A stretch of DNA of 64,000 nucleotides from Variovorax sp. Root318D1 (GCF_001424835.1 NZ_LMCQ01000010.1:1-64000); one strand, 5' to 3'. Shown: positions 27,344 to 38,488, counted from the first letter of the stretch. A program made the numbers and translations. Notes: a model not told the origin generated them from the sequence alone.

Positions 27344-29296
27344 ATGCCTGTTCCATTTCAACGCGTCTACATCGAGAGCGCCGGCTATTTCATGCCCGGC
27401 GAGCCCATTCCCAACGAGCGCATGGATGCCTACATCGCGCCGCTCAACCGCATGTCGGAGCGCATCAAGCGGCGCATCCTGGCCGAGAACGGCATTCTCA
27501 CGCGGCACTATGCGATCGACGAAGAGGGCGTGACGCGCCACACCAATGCACAACTGGCCGCAAGTGCGATTCGCGATTGCCTTCAGCGCGGCGGGGCCGA
27601 GCTGTCGCGCGTGTCGCTGCTGGCCAGCGGTTCTTCGGGCGGCGACACGCTGATGCCGGGCTTTGCCAACATGATCCAGGGCGACCTGGCGGCGCCCCCA
27701 ATGGAAACGCTGTCGGTGCACGGCATCTGCGCCGCGGGCGTGTCGGCCATCCAGTCGGCCGCGCAGGGCATCGAACTGGGCGCGCACCGCACCGCGCTTG
27801 CGGTGGCCAGCGAAATGCCGTCGCGCCTTTTCAAGCGCTCGCGCTTCGCGGCGCGCGGCTACGAAACCGACTTCGATTCGCACTTTCTTCGCTGGATGCT
27901 TTCCGACGGCGCGGGCGCACTGCTGCTTTCCGACGGCATGCCCGCGATGGCCGGCAACCCGGGGCTGCGCCTGAGGCTGAAATGGGTGCACCAGCGCGCG
28001 TTCTCGGGCGACTACCCCGTGTGCATGCAGTTGGGGCTGACCGAGGACCGCGCCCGCGGCCATCTCGATTTCGGCTCCTGGGCAGAGGCGGAAGCGGCCG
28101 GCGCCCTGTCGTTGCGGCAGGACATTCGCTTGCTGCCACACCTGTTCGACATCGGCATCCATGAATACGCGACGCTGGTGCGAGACGGATGGGTCGATCC
28201 GAAGCGGGTCGACCATTTCCTGTGCCACTACTCGTCGGAAAAATTCATTCCAGTGGTCGAAGACCTGATGACCAAGGCCGACCTCGCGATTCCCCGCGAG
28301 CGGTGGTGGAGCAATCTGGCCTGGCGCGGCAACACCGGTGCGGCGTCGATCCTGATCATGCTGTCGGAGTTTCTGCACACCAAGGCGCTGAAGCCTGGGG
28401 AGCAGATCTTCTGCTATGTACCGGAATCGGGGCGCTTCATGGCCGCCTACATGCTGCTGGAGGTCGAGGCGGCAGATGCGCCTGCCCGAGCGGTGGCCGT
28501 ATCTCACAAGGCGGCCGAGGCAGCGTCCGACGACGAGATTGCAATTGCACCGCCGCACGATCCGGCCGCCGCGCCTGAAGGCCTGGGCGCACTGCTGACC
28601 GAGCTGGCTGGCATCTGGCACGACTACCGCTCCAACGTCTGGCGCACGCCGCTGATCCGCCAGATTCGCGAGCGCCGCTTTGCACTGCCCGACTATCTGA
28701 ACTGGATGGAGCAGTGGGTTCCGCAGGTGCGTGAAGGCAGCCGCTGGATGCGCGAGGGTGCTGCTTCGCTGACCGGTCCGTACAAGACGCTCGCCGCACT
28801 GATCGACGTGCATGCAGGCGAGGAGCAGGACGACTTCAACATTCTCTTCAGCGACTACAGGAAAGCGGGGGGCGCCGTGGCGCGGATCGACGACCTGCGC
28901 CGCAACCCCGGCGGGGAGGCGCTCAACGCCTACCTGCACGGGCTGGCGGCTACGCGCGACCCGATTGGCCTGCTGGGTGCCATCTACATCATCGAAGGGA
29001 CGGGCCAGCGCATCGTGCCCGCGCTGCTGCCGCTCATCAAGGCCGGCCTGAAGCTGCCGCCCGATGCATTCCGCTTTCTCGAGTACCACGGCCACAACGA
29101 CGAGAACCACCTGAACCGCTGGCTCGCCGCGGTCGAGATGGTGATGGCGGTGGAGGCGGGCAAAGACGGCCAAGATGCGACCGGACGGAGCAGGGCGGCT
29201 CGCCAGATTATCGATACCGCGCGCCATACGGCGGCGCTGTACCTGATGCAGTTTCAGCACATCACGGAGCGAATGCCACATGAGTCGAATGCCTGA
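27344..29296 (+). CDS. Ketoacyl-ACP synthase III fused to a heme-oxygenase-like diiron domain
   Basis: A 650-residue two-domain protein. Residues 1-375 are a FabH-type thiolase fold with a full catalytic triad: C129 (HGICAAGVSA), H295 (FLCHYSSEKF) and N330 (WRGNTGAAS). A variable linker (376-410) leads to a helical domain (about 415-640) that matches the heme-oxygenase-like diiron oxidase pattern: E456 (NWMEQW), H490 and E494 (HAGEEQDD), E551 (YIIEGTG) and H582-x3-D586-x2-H589 (YHGHNDENH). Enzymes of that superfamily, such as UndA, CADD and BesC, oxidatively cleave acyl or amino-acid substrates. The fusion suggests that an acyl chain is condensed and then oxidised in one protein. The gene sits between desaturase-type enzymes and unknown genes with overlapping ends. 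The reaction is inferred, not known. Confidence 0.85.
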   Translation: MPVPFQRVYIESAGYFMPGEPIPNERMDAYIAPLNRMSERIKRRILAENGILTRHYAIDEEGVTRHTNAQLAASAIRDCLQRGGAELSRVSLLASGSSGGDTLMPGFANMIQGDLAAPPMETLSVHGICAAGVSAIQSAAQGIELGAHRTALAVASEMPSRLFKRSRFAARGYETDFDSHFLRWMLSDGAGALLLSDGMPAMAGNPGLRLRLKWVHQRAFSGDYPVCMQLGLTEDRARGHLDFGSWAEAEAAGALSLRQDIRLLPHLFDIGIHEYATLVRDGWVDPKRVDHFLCHYSSEKFIPVVEDLMTKADLAIPRERWWSNLAWRGNTGAASILIMLSEFLHTKALKPGEQIFCYVPESGRFMAAYMLLEVEAADAPARAVAVSHKAAEAASDDEIAIAPPHDPAAAPEGLGALLTELAGIWHDYRSNVWRTPLIRQIRERRFALPDYLNWMEQWVPQVREGSRWMREGAASLTGPYKTLAALIDVHAGEEQDDFNILFSDYRKAGGAVARIDDLRRNPGGEALNAYLHGLAATRDPIGLLGAIYIIEGTGQRIVPALLPLIKAGLKLPPDAFRFLEYHGHNDENHLNRWLAAVEMVMAVEAGKDGQDATGRSRAARQIIDTARHTAALYLMQFQHITERMPHESNA

Positions 29297-30179
29297 TTTC
29301 CTCACGCAGGGGCACGACGAACGCGATCCCAGTCCCTGGCTCGCGCTCTATCTCGATCAGAGCACGCCGCTGCCGGACGAGGTCAAGGCGGCATGGCTCG
29401 CCGATTCCAGTTCGGGTTCACGCCAGTACCTGCTGCCGTTTCTGCGGCCGGTGGCGCGGCTGACGATCGTCCTGATCCAGGTGGTGAAGGTGTTCGTGCC
29501 GCGCAACTGGTCGCACTCGAAGCTGCTGCACCGGTTGCTGGCCTGGGGCCTGAAACGCTTTGTGTCGCCGGAAGCCAATTGGCTGATCCTGCGGCACTTT
29601 CACCTCGGGTCGCAGGTACTGGGTTTCATTGGCCGCAATTCGCCCGCGCCGGTGGGCACCTCGCCGCTGGAGCCGGTCGACATCGATGCGCTCAAGGATG
29701 AGATGTTCCTGAAGCACGATCTGAACCTCTTCAACTTCGTGATCCGCTTGAACCAGGCGCTGCGCGACCAGGGGCTGGTGCTGGGCAAATCGCCGGATGT
29801 CGACTTTTCGATGATCAAGGACCCTGGGTTGAGGCTTTCGGACATGCCGCGCGGCCGGTTCAACTTTCTGGACCTGCAGAGCGCTATCGAACTGTTCACG
29901 CCGCTGTACCAACTGATGCTGACGGACAACGACTTCTGGCGCGCCGCCAATTCCCTGCAACTGGATGAAACGATCGGCATCTATGCGGCGACCTTGCTGG
30001 GCGCCCCGGAGCACCTGATCCTGGTGAACAACAAGCATCCGCTGGTACCGCTGTCGACCCTGCGCGCCGGCCACCGGCTGGTGATCCACGGGCTGTCGAC
30101 AGAAATGCTCCACAGCCTGCTTCAGCGCATGCGTACCGCCCAGGAGACGGCCCCACGGCCGGAGCAGCCACTTGCATAG
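29280..30179 (+). CDS. Unknown protein encoded with the KAS III fusion
   Basis: A 299-residue protein I cannot assign to a named family. It has a hydrophobic amphipathic stretch at about 50-75 (YLLPFLRPVARLTIVLIQVV) and is otherwise helical and soluble-looking; conserved-looking runs include FHLGSQVLGFIGRNSP, EMFLKHDLNLFNFVIRLNQ and DETIGIYAATLLG. The first ATG at 29280 overlaps the previous gene by 17 bases; a second ATG at 29289 is possible. Tight overlap argues that it works with the fusion enzyme, perhaps as a partner or in delivering the lipid substrate, but no motif shows this. Confidence 0.75.
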   Translation: MSRMPDFLTQGHDERDPSPWLALYLDQSTPLPDEVKAAWLADSSSGSRQYLLPFLRPVARLTIVLIQVVKVFVPRNWSHSKLLHRLLAWGLKRFVSPEANWLILRHFHLGSQVLGFIGRNSPAPVGTSPLEPVDIDALKDEMFLKHDLNLFNFVIRLNQALRDQGLVLGKSPDVDFSMIKDPGLRLSDMPRGRFNFLDLQSAIELFTPLYQLMLTDNDFWRAANSLQLDETIGIYAATLLGAPEHLILVNNKHPLVPLSTLRAGHRLVIHGLSTEMLHSLLQRMRTAQETAPRPEQPLA

Positions 30180-30196
30180 GCGTATGCTGCCCCCAG

Positions 30197-30565
30197 ATGC
30201 AAACCATGAACACGACCGACCATTCGTCTCCCAAGACTGATCTGGCAGTGACCCACGTGCTGGCTCAACTGCTGGAACGGCTCGAGCACAGCGCCGTCCC
30301 CGTCAGCGCCGAGCAATACCGCTCGGTGGTCGAGCACCTGGTGCACGAATTCAGCGACGTCGAACCGGGTGCCGATCTCGGCCGCCTGCTCGATGCGTAC
30401 CCGGCTGCTGCCGAGGTGTACGAAAATCTCAACTACCAGCACGCTGGCCTGTGCCGCTCGGCGCTCGATGCGGCGCTTGCCGCCGAAGTCAGCGCCAGGA
30501 AAGCCATTGAACGCGCAATGCGCATTACCGAACCCAAAAAGGATGAAGCCGATGGCCAAAGCTGA
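30197..30565 (+). CDS. Hypothetical helical protein
   Basis: A 122-residue, mostly helical protein of unknown function. It has no signal peptide or membrane segment. A repeat of short helices (HVLAQLLERLEHS, YRSVVEHLVHEF, LGRLLDAYPAAAEVYENLNY) suggests a small helical bundle. An alternative start at 30206 (MNTTDHSS) exists. It follows the preceding gene by 17 bases and overlaps the next by 14, keeping the same direction as the lipid cluster. Confidence 0.6.
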   Translation: MQTMNTTDHSSPKTDLAVTHVLAQLLERLEHSAVPVSAEQYRSVVEHLVHEFSDVEPGADLGRLLDAYPAAAEVYENLNYQHAGLCRSALDAALAAEVSARKAIERAMRITEPKKDEADGQS

Positions 30566-30782
30566 GGTCAAGACTGCCGTAGTGGCCGACGGCCTGCGTT
30601 ACAAGTCGAAAACACCGGGTTCGCCGTTCCGCGCCTCGGCGTCGTTCAGCGGCGCCACGATGTCCTGTTTCATGTGTGGAAAGCACCGGGTGCGCTCGCA
30701 ATTGCGTACCCGCCAGGTGCTCGGCAAGTCTCAGACGGTGTGCGCGCCTTCATGCAAGGCGCTGGACGAATCGCTCGAATAA
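30552..30782 (+). CDS. Small protein with paired cysteines
   Basis: A 76-residue basic protein. It carries C-x2-C in MSCFMCGKHR and C-x3-C in VCAPSCKALD, a four-cysteine set that could hold zinc. The stretch GSPFRASASFSGATMSC is compact and looks like a conserved fold. AAGGATG lies 8 bases before the ATG at 30552; ATG at 30543 is an alternative. It is the last gene of the rightward cluster before an AT-rich gap. Function is unknown. Confidence 0.65.
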   Translation: MAKAEVKTAVVADGLRYKSKTPGSPFRASASFSGATMSCFMCGKHRVRSQLRTRQVLGKSQTVCAPSCKALDESLE

Positions 30783-31001
30783 ATCGTATTCATTACCGTT
30801 TGAGGCGCGCGTCGCTTTCGCGACATGGCCGCGCGTGCATTGCAGATTTTTCTTTCCAAAGCGCTTGGAATCGATATACAGTTAGAAACAAATGATGCAT
30901 CTGTTTGCATAATTAAAAAGTTTTAATTTGTAGTCGACGACAAATGATTTTGTACACAGGCAAAGACGTCCAGCGCCGGGCGATCTGCGGAAGGACTTGC
31001 A
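30783..31001 (+). promoter_or_regulatory. AT-rich intergenic region with nested dyads
   Basis: About 100 bases (30860-30960) are far richer in A and T than the surroundings. Dyads include ATGCA-N6-TGCAT (30895-30910), AATTAAAA-AG-TTTTAATT (30911-30928, perfect) and ACAAA-N4-TTTGT (30940-30953). They lie 50-100 bases before the ATG of the next gene and probably form its promoter and regulator sites. Confidence 0.5.
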
Positions 31002-31583
31002 ATGAGTAAGCCGCGTCATGTCGTGATGCAGGTGGTCAAGCGCTCCTCGGGCAGCGCGACGCACCATGTCGAATTCCTCATGGACGACAACTTTGCCGAG
31101 CGGCTGCGCCAGCTGCGCTCGCTGGTTCCGCCGCTCGGAAGTCTCAACAGGCAGCGCGACCTGGTGATCGACAAGGTGCGCGTGCGGCTGCCTAACGCCA
31201 TCTGGCGCACTGGCAGCCAGGTCGACCATGGCGTCGAGGGCTCCTGCATCGTCATTGCCTCGGAAGGCTCTTTCAATTGCGGCGGCAAAGACCGCAATAC
31301 GCGCGAAAAACTCGTGACCTACAACTTCTCGATTTCGCGCTTGGTCGAACTGCATACCGAACGGCCAGAGGGCGAAACCCTCTACATCCGCGATGGCAAC
31401 TTCGCCAACGACGAGCCCGCCGATTCGCCCGCGGGCTTGTGGGTTGCCTCGCTGACCGAGGAGGAGACGGTGATGCGCATCCCGGACGCACCGTCCGACT
31501 TCGACACCCTGCACGAACTGACGCTGCGGCCCGAGCAGCGCGCAGGCGCGGGCACAACTGCGCACCGGGCAACGTTCTACTAA
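31002..31583 (+). CDS. Unknown conserved-looking protein
   Basis: A 193-residue protein without recognised domains. It appears beta-rich, has no signal peptide or membrane segment, and includes SATHHVEFLMDDNFAERLRQ, DHGVEGSCIVIASEGSFN and ETLYIRDGNFANDEPAD. GGAAGGA precedes the ATG at 31002. Its stop codon overlaps the convergent hydrolase gene stop. The AT-rich, dyad-filled upstream region suggests that expression is tightly controlled. Function is unknown. Confidence 0.65.
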   Translation: MSKPRHVVMQVVKRSSGSATHHVEFLMDDNFAERLRQLRSLVPPLGSLNRQRDLVIDKVRVRLPNAIWRTGSQVDHGVEGSCIVIASEGSFNCGGKDRNTREKLVTYNFSISRLVELHTERPEGETLYIRDGNFANDEPADSPAGLWVASLTEEETVMRIPDAPSDFDTLHELTLRPEQRAGAGTTAHRATFY

Positions 31584-32422
31584 AGCGCGGCGGCCGCCTC
31601 CTGCGCCGAGCCCACAAGGGTGAACTGCGCGCGGTTGTCTTCGAGCCAGCGCACTGAAAGGCTGCTGTCCTGCTGCGCCGGATGGAAGTCGGCGCGGAAA
31701 TAGCTGCGCCACGCACTCCAGTTGCCCCGAAGCAGGCCGCCTCGGCCCAGCAGAATCCGCGCGGCGCTCTTCCAGGTCGCCCATTGCCACAACTGCCGCT
31801 CGTGGCGCAGGTTTGCGACTGTCTGTCGCATCAAATCGCCCAGGAACATGAGCGTCACGCGGCGAAACCATCGCGTGCGCCACGGGTCCGAACCCCCGGC
31901 GGCCTTGTAGAGATCGAAGGCGACGGCCTTGTGCTCCAGCTCCTCGGCGCTGTGCCAGAACCACATGGTCCGCAGCCGGGGTTCGGCGCCCTCGAGCACT
32001 TCAGGGTGGGCCAGCAGCCATTCGGCGAACATGGCGGTGAAGTGCTCCGTGGCCGCGGTGATTGCCAGCGCGTGGCGAGGATCCGCGCCTTCCATGAGTT
32101 GCATGCGCCTGGCGGCACGTGGGGACCAGGCGTCCTTCAGGCCCTGGCTCTCGAGATGCCCGTTGAAGAGCGAATGGATGCGCCGATGGGTCGCTTCCTG
32201 GCCGATGAAGCCGCGTACGTCGGCTCGGTATTTTTCCTCGACATTGGCGGGCAGCGTGGCCATGCCGTCGCGCACGGCATCGATGAAGAACTGCTCGCCG
32301 AAGGGAAAGCTCATCGACAGTGCGTTGAAGAAGGCGGTCGAGAATGCATCGCCGCCGCACCAGTTGCGGCCGAACGGCGTTTGCAGGTCGATCAGAAGGC
32401 GACGCACGACAAGGTCGGTCAT
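31580..32422 (-). CDS. Predicted metal-dependent hydrolase (PF10118/COG3687 type)
   Basis: A 280-residue helical protein of the family annotated as predicted metal-dependent hydrolases. Histidine and acid pairs that may bind two metals include QEATHRRIH (about 77-85), AATEHFTAMFAEWLL and WFWHSAEELEHKAVAFDLY. The carboxylate/histidine spacing resembles ferritin-like diiron proteins, so an oxidase role is also possible. ATG at 32422 follows GAGGAC by 8 bases. It is divergent from the TetR gene, with two matching operators between them, so it is the probable regulated target. Confidence 0.8.
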   Translation of the reverse strand: MTDLVVRRLLIDLQTPFGRNWCGGDAFSTAFFNALSMSFPFGEQFFIDAVRDGMATLPANVEEKYRADVRGFIGQEATHRRIHSLFNGHLESQGLKDAWSPRAARRMQLMEGADPRHALAITAATEHFTAMFAEWLLAHPEVLEGAEPRLRTMWFWHSAEELEHKAVAFDLYKAAGGSDPWRTRWFRRVTLMFLGDLMRQTVANLRHERQLWQWATWKSAARILLGRGGLLRGNWSAWRSYFRADFHPAQQDSSLSVRWLEDNRAQFTLVGSAQEAAAAL

Positions 32423-32448
32423 GAAAGCGGTCCTCGAGGAAGTCGGTT

Positions 32449-32508
32449 GGTACACATTCGTACCGATTGATCGGATGATGCGCACTACAGTCGGTACCGT
32501 CAAGTACC
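32449..32508. promoter_or_regulatory. Two identical-format operators, GGTAC-N6-GTACC
   Basis: GGTAC-ACATTC-GTACC (32449-32464) and GGTAC-CGTCAA-GTACC (32493-32508) are perfect five-base dyads with the same six-base spacer, 44 bases apart centre to centre, in the divergent hydrolase/TetR gap. They are very likely binding sites for the adjacent TetR protein. Confidence 0.75.
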
Positions 32509-32532
32509 AATGCGTAGGAAAATGTGCGCCCC

Positions 32533-33168
32533 ATGAACACAGCGACTGAAAGCCCGGCAGTGGCCAACTCCACCGCGCCACTGACTCATGAGCACTATTC
32601 CCGACTGCTGGAAGGCATGGCGCGGGCGGTGGCGGCCAAGGGTTACGCGGACACCACCATCGCGGACATCGTGCGCGAGGCGGCCGTTTCGCGGCGCACC
32701 TTCTACGAGCATTTCACGACCAAGGCCGAATGCCTGGTTTCGCTCTATGAGGCGGCCAGCAAGCGGGCGCTGCGAGCGGTTGCCGAGGCCTTCGATCCGG
32801 GGCAACCCTGGCACCGGCAAGTGGAGCAGGCTATGACGGCGTACCTCGACTATCTTGCGCAGGATCCGGTGCTGCTGCGCACGCTGTTCGTCGAGATCCT
32901 GGGTCTTGGAATGCCAGGGCTTGCGGCTCGGCGACGGGTGAACGGCGAAATCGCCAGCTTCATCCAGACGGCCATCAACAGCAGTACAAGCAGCGATGCA
33001 CAGGGACCTGCCGCGCACCTGACGAGTGAAATGGCCATGACGGTCGTGGGCGGTGTCAACGAACTGGTGCTCCAGGCCATCGAACAAGACCGCGTCGGCG
33101 ATCTGCGGCAGCTGGTCTCGCCGGCCACGCGCCTGGTGCGCGCGGTGGCCGCCGAGAGCCTCAGGTAG
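32533..33168 (+). CDS. TetR/AcrR family transcriptional regulator
   Basis: A 211-residue repressor-type protein. The helix-turn-helix is in KGYADTTIADIVREAAVSRR followed by TFYEHFTTKAECL (about residues 35-70), the standard TetR N-terminal domain; the C-terminal helical domain should bind an effector. ATG at 32533 is preferred to the GTG at 32524. It is divergent from the metal-dependent hydrolase gene with paired GGTAC/GTACC dyads between, implying autoregulation and control of that gene. Confidence 0.9.
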   Translation: MNTATESPAVANSTAPLTHEHYSRLLEGMARAVAAKGYADTTIADIVREAAVSRRTFYEHFTTKAECLVSLYEAASKRALRAVAEAFDPGQPWHRQVEQAMTAYLDYLAQDPVLLRTLFVEILGLGMPGLAARRRVNGEIASFIQTAINSSTSSDAQGPAAHLTSEMAMTVVGGVNELVLQAIEQDRVGDLRQLVSPATRLVRAVAAESLR

Positions 33169-33183
33169 CGCGCCGGACGCGCG

Positions 33184-33552
33184 TCAGGCCGGTTTGCTTT
33201 GCGCGGGATCGTAGAAGAACTGTTCCTCGGCGATGCGGTCGCCCTCCCAGCGCTGCCAGGCGAGCTCTTCCATGCGCATGGCCTTGCCGCCCTTGAAGCG
33301 GAAGCTAAAAACCCAGCGGATCACCACATGGTCGCCATTCACGAACACGGGGCGCACGCACGTCGAGTCCACGGAGTCGGTGCCGTCCAGAACCGCCTGC
33401 TCGTGAGCAACCAGCGTGCCGCGGCCACGCCGGGGTTCGGACTGGTTCTCGCGCATGCTTGCGTCTTCGGTGTAGTAGTTCTCGATGGCCCTGGCATGCG
33501 CGCCGCTTTCCACGGCGGCAATGAAGGCCTCGAGTCTTTCGGCAGACGGCAT
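33184..33552 (-). CDS. Nuclear transport factor 2 (SnoaL-like) family protein
   Basis: A 122-residue protein with the cone-shaped NTF2-like fold: N-terminal helices (AERLEAFIAAVESGAHARAI), NYYTEDASMRENQSEP, then curved strands VVIRWVFSFRFKGGKAMRMEE and EQFFYDP, given here in parts. The fold serves enzymes and ligand-binding proteins alike, so function is open. It is convergent with the TetR gene and 13 bases downstream of hppA on the same strand. Confidence 0.8.
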   Translation of the reverse strand: MPSAERLEAFIAAVESGAHARAIENYYTEDASMRENQSEPRRGRGTLVAHEQAVLDGTDSVDSTCVRPVFVNGDHVVIRWVFSFRFKGGKAMRMEELAWQRWEGDRIAEEQFFYDPAQSKPA

Positions 33553-33565
33553 CAGGTCGTGCTCT

Positions 33566-35767
<2,202 letters not shown>

Positions 35768-36021
35768 GCTTTGCTTCTCCATTCGTTCGTTGTGACTTGT
35801 GGAGACGGACAGCATGGATCCTGCGCGCAACGCGTACGGGACCCAGGTTTTCCGTCGCGTTGCTTCCTCGAAGCTCGCTGCACCGAAGTGCGGAGCCGAT
35901 TGGCCAACGGTTGCAATTTACAGGCAAAAACGCATGCGTGTGCGACCGTGCCATGACACGGAAAGTAAACTCCGGGTTTGTCCCCATCTCCCCTCATACT
36001 TTTCAACTACCCGAAAACGTC

Positions 36022-36549
36022 ATGTCCTTCGACAAAGTCTCCCCCGGCAAGAACATCCCCGACGCCTTCAATGTCGTGATCGAAATCCCGATGAACGCCG
36101 ACCCGATCAAGTACGAAGTCGACAAGGAATCGGGCGCGATCTTCGTGGACCGCTTCATGACGACCGCGATGTACTACCCGGCCAACTACGGCTACGTGCC
36201 GCAGACGCTGTCGGGCGACGGCGACCCGGTCGACGTGCTGGTGATTGCGCCGTATCCGTTGCTGCCCGGGGTCGTGGTGCCGTGCCGCCCGCTCGGCATC
36301 CTGCTGATGGAAGACGAAGCCGGCGTGGACGGCAAGGTGCTGGCCGTGCCCACCGACAAGGTGCTGCCGATCTACAGCCACTGGAAGTCGGTCGACGACG
36401 TGAACCCGATGCGCCTGAAGGCGATCAGCCACTTCTTCGAGCACTACAAGGACCTGGAAGCCGGCAAGTGGGTCAAGGTGCTGGGCTGGGAAGGCATCGA
36501 CGCAGCCAAGAAGGAAGTCGTCGACGGCATTGCTGCCTACAAGAAGTAA
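36022..36549 (+). CDS. ppa: Inorganic pyrophosphatase (soluble, family I)
   Basis: Hydrolyses pyrophosphate to phosphate, pulling biosynthetic reactions forward. The 175-residue protein has the family I pattern: [39 protein letters not shown] and the metal-binding signature DGDPVDVLV (about 66-74), then [15 protein letters not shown]. Start ATG at 36022. It is divergent from hppA across 254 bases, so the two pyrophosphatases may be co-regulated. Confidence 0.96.
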   Translation: MSFDKVSPGKNIPDAFNVVIEIPMNADPIKYEVDKESGAIFVDRFMTTAMYYPANYGYVPQTLSGDGDPVDVLVIAPYPLLPGVVVPCRPLGILLMEDEAGVDGKVLAVPTDKVLPIYSHWKSVDDVNPMRLKAISHFFEHYKDLEAGKWVKVLGWEGIDAAKKEVVDGIAAYKK

Positions 36550-36560
36550 GAAAAGCTTCA

Positions 36561-36616
36561 GCCCGCAAGGCGGGCCGCAGCGGCGGCGCCTTGAAATGGC
36601 GGTCGCGCGAACCGCC
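36561..36616. terminator. Two hairpins between convergent ppa and FemAB-like genes
   Basis: GCCCGC-AAG-GCGGGC (36561-36575) and GGCGGT-N7-ACCGCC (36598-36616) lie between the two stop codons. Neither has a T-run, but the position suits transcript ends. Confidence 0.45.
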
Positions 36617-36618
36617 TC

Positions 36619-37800
36619 TCAACCGGCCTTGAAAGGGCTGCGTTCGCCCAGGTGGTCCATGTAGTTCTCGATGCCTTCGCCCTCGCGTTCGAGAAAGCGC
36701 TCGACCGCGTCGGCGAACGCGGGGTGCGCGAGCCAATGGGCGCTGGTGGTCTTCACCGGCATCAATGCACGCGCCATCTTGTGCTCGCCCTGCGCGCCCC
36801 CCTCGAATCGCCTGGCGCCGTGTGCAATGCACCAGGCCAGTGGCTGGTAGTAGCAGGCTTCGAAATGCAGGCAGTCGACGCGTTCGAGAGCGCCCCAGTA
36901 GCGGCCATACGCCACCAGCGCGTCGTCCGCGTGCGTTGACAGCGCAATCAGGCTTGCTGCGATTGGCTTGCCCGCTCGTTCGGCAATGAACAGCAGCCAC
37001 GCCTCCGGCATGGTGTCGGCCATGCGACGGAAGAAGTCTCGCGAAAGATAAGGCGGGTTGCCATGCTCGCGATAGGTGCGCGCATAGCAGCGGTAGAAAA
37101 AATCCCAGTCTGAAGGGGCGATGTCCGCACCGCGCGACCAGCGAAAGGTCACGCCGGCCTCGGCCACCTTGCGGCGCTCCTGGCGGATCTTCTTGCGCTT
37201 GTCGTGGGACAGGCTGGCAAGGAAGGATTCGAAGTCTCTGTAGCCGGTTGTTCCATCCGGCACATCCGGCGCCGCGTTCGTCCAGTGAAACTGCACCGTG
37301 TTGCGCAGCATGAGGCCTGCTTCGGTGCAGGCTGCGATGTCGGCCTCTGCGCCAAACAGCAAATGAAGGGACGAAAGTTCTTCCTTCTTGCACCAGGCCA
37401 CCAAGGCCTGCACCAGCAGCGTGCGGGCTTGCGCGTCGCGTGCCAGCAAACGCGTGCCGGGCACCGGCGTGAAGGGCACTGCCACCACGGCCTTGGGATA
37501 GTAGGCCAGCCCATGCTGCTCGTAGGCATTGGCCCAGGCCCAGTCGAAAACGTATTCGCCGTAGGAGTGGGTCTTGATGTACGCGGGGCAGGCCGCTCGC
37601 AACTCGTCGCCGCGCCACAGGGTGATGAATTGCGCAGTCCATCCACTCTCGGGCGAGGCGCTGCCGCTCTCGTGCAGCGCCGCGAGGTATTCGTAGCGCA
37701 TGAAAGGCGACGGGTCCGCTTCGGCCGAGAGCAGTGCGTTCCATGCTTTCGGGCTCAGGTCCGACAGCGACGCCGCCACCCGAATGACATAATCGTTCAA
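36619..37800 (-). CDS. GNAT/FemAB-like acyltransferase (COG3146, PF04339)
   Basis: A 393-residue protein of the peptidogalycan-biosynthesis/FemAB-like acyltransferase family, built of two GNAT folds. Typical features are PFMRYEYLAALHESGSA, AWANAYEQHGLAYYPK, VPFTPVPGTRLL, SLSHDKRKKIRQERRKV and FEGGAQGEHKMARALMP. The family is thought to transfer aminoacyl or acyl groups; the substrate is not established. It is convergent with ppa and begins 20 bases from the divergent nadE remnant. Confidence 0.85.
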   Translation of the reverse strand: MNDYVIRVAASLSDLSPKAWNALLSAEADPSPFMRYEYLAALHESGSASPESGWTAQFITLWRGDELRAACPAYIKTHSYGEYVFDWAWANAYEQHGLAYYPKAVVAVPFTPVPGTRLLARDAQARTLLVQALVAWCKKEELSSLHLLFGAEADIAACTEAGLMLRNTVQFHWTNAAPDVPDGTTGYRDFESFLASLSHDKRKKIRQERRKVAEAGVTFRWSRGADIAPSDWDFFYRCYARTYREHGNPPYLSRDFFRRMADTMPEAWLLFIAERAGKPIAASLIALSTHADDALVAYGRYWGALERVDCLHFEACYYQPLAWCIAHGARRFEGGAQGEHKMARALMPVKTTSAHWLAHPAFADAVERFLEREGEGIENYMDHLGERSPFKAG

Positions 37801-37820
37801 GCCTTTTTCTTCCTTCTGTA

Positions 37821-38488
<668 letters not shown>

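Noticed and set aside
27329..29305. 658-codon minus-strand frame opposite the KAS III fusion gene
   Set aside because: Shadow frame without recognisable domains; the plus strand has full active-site signatures.
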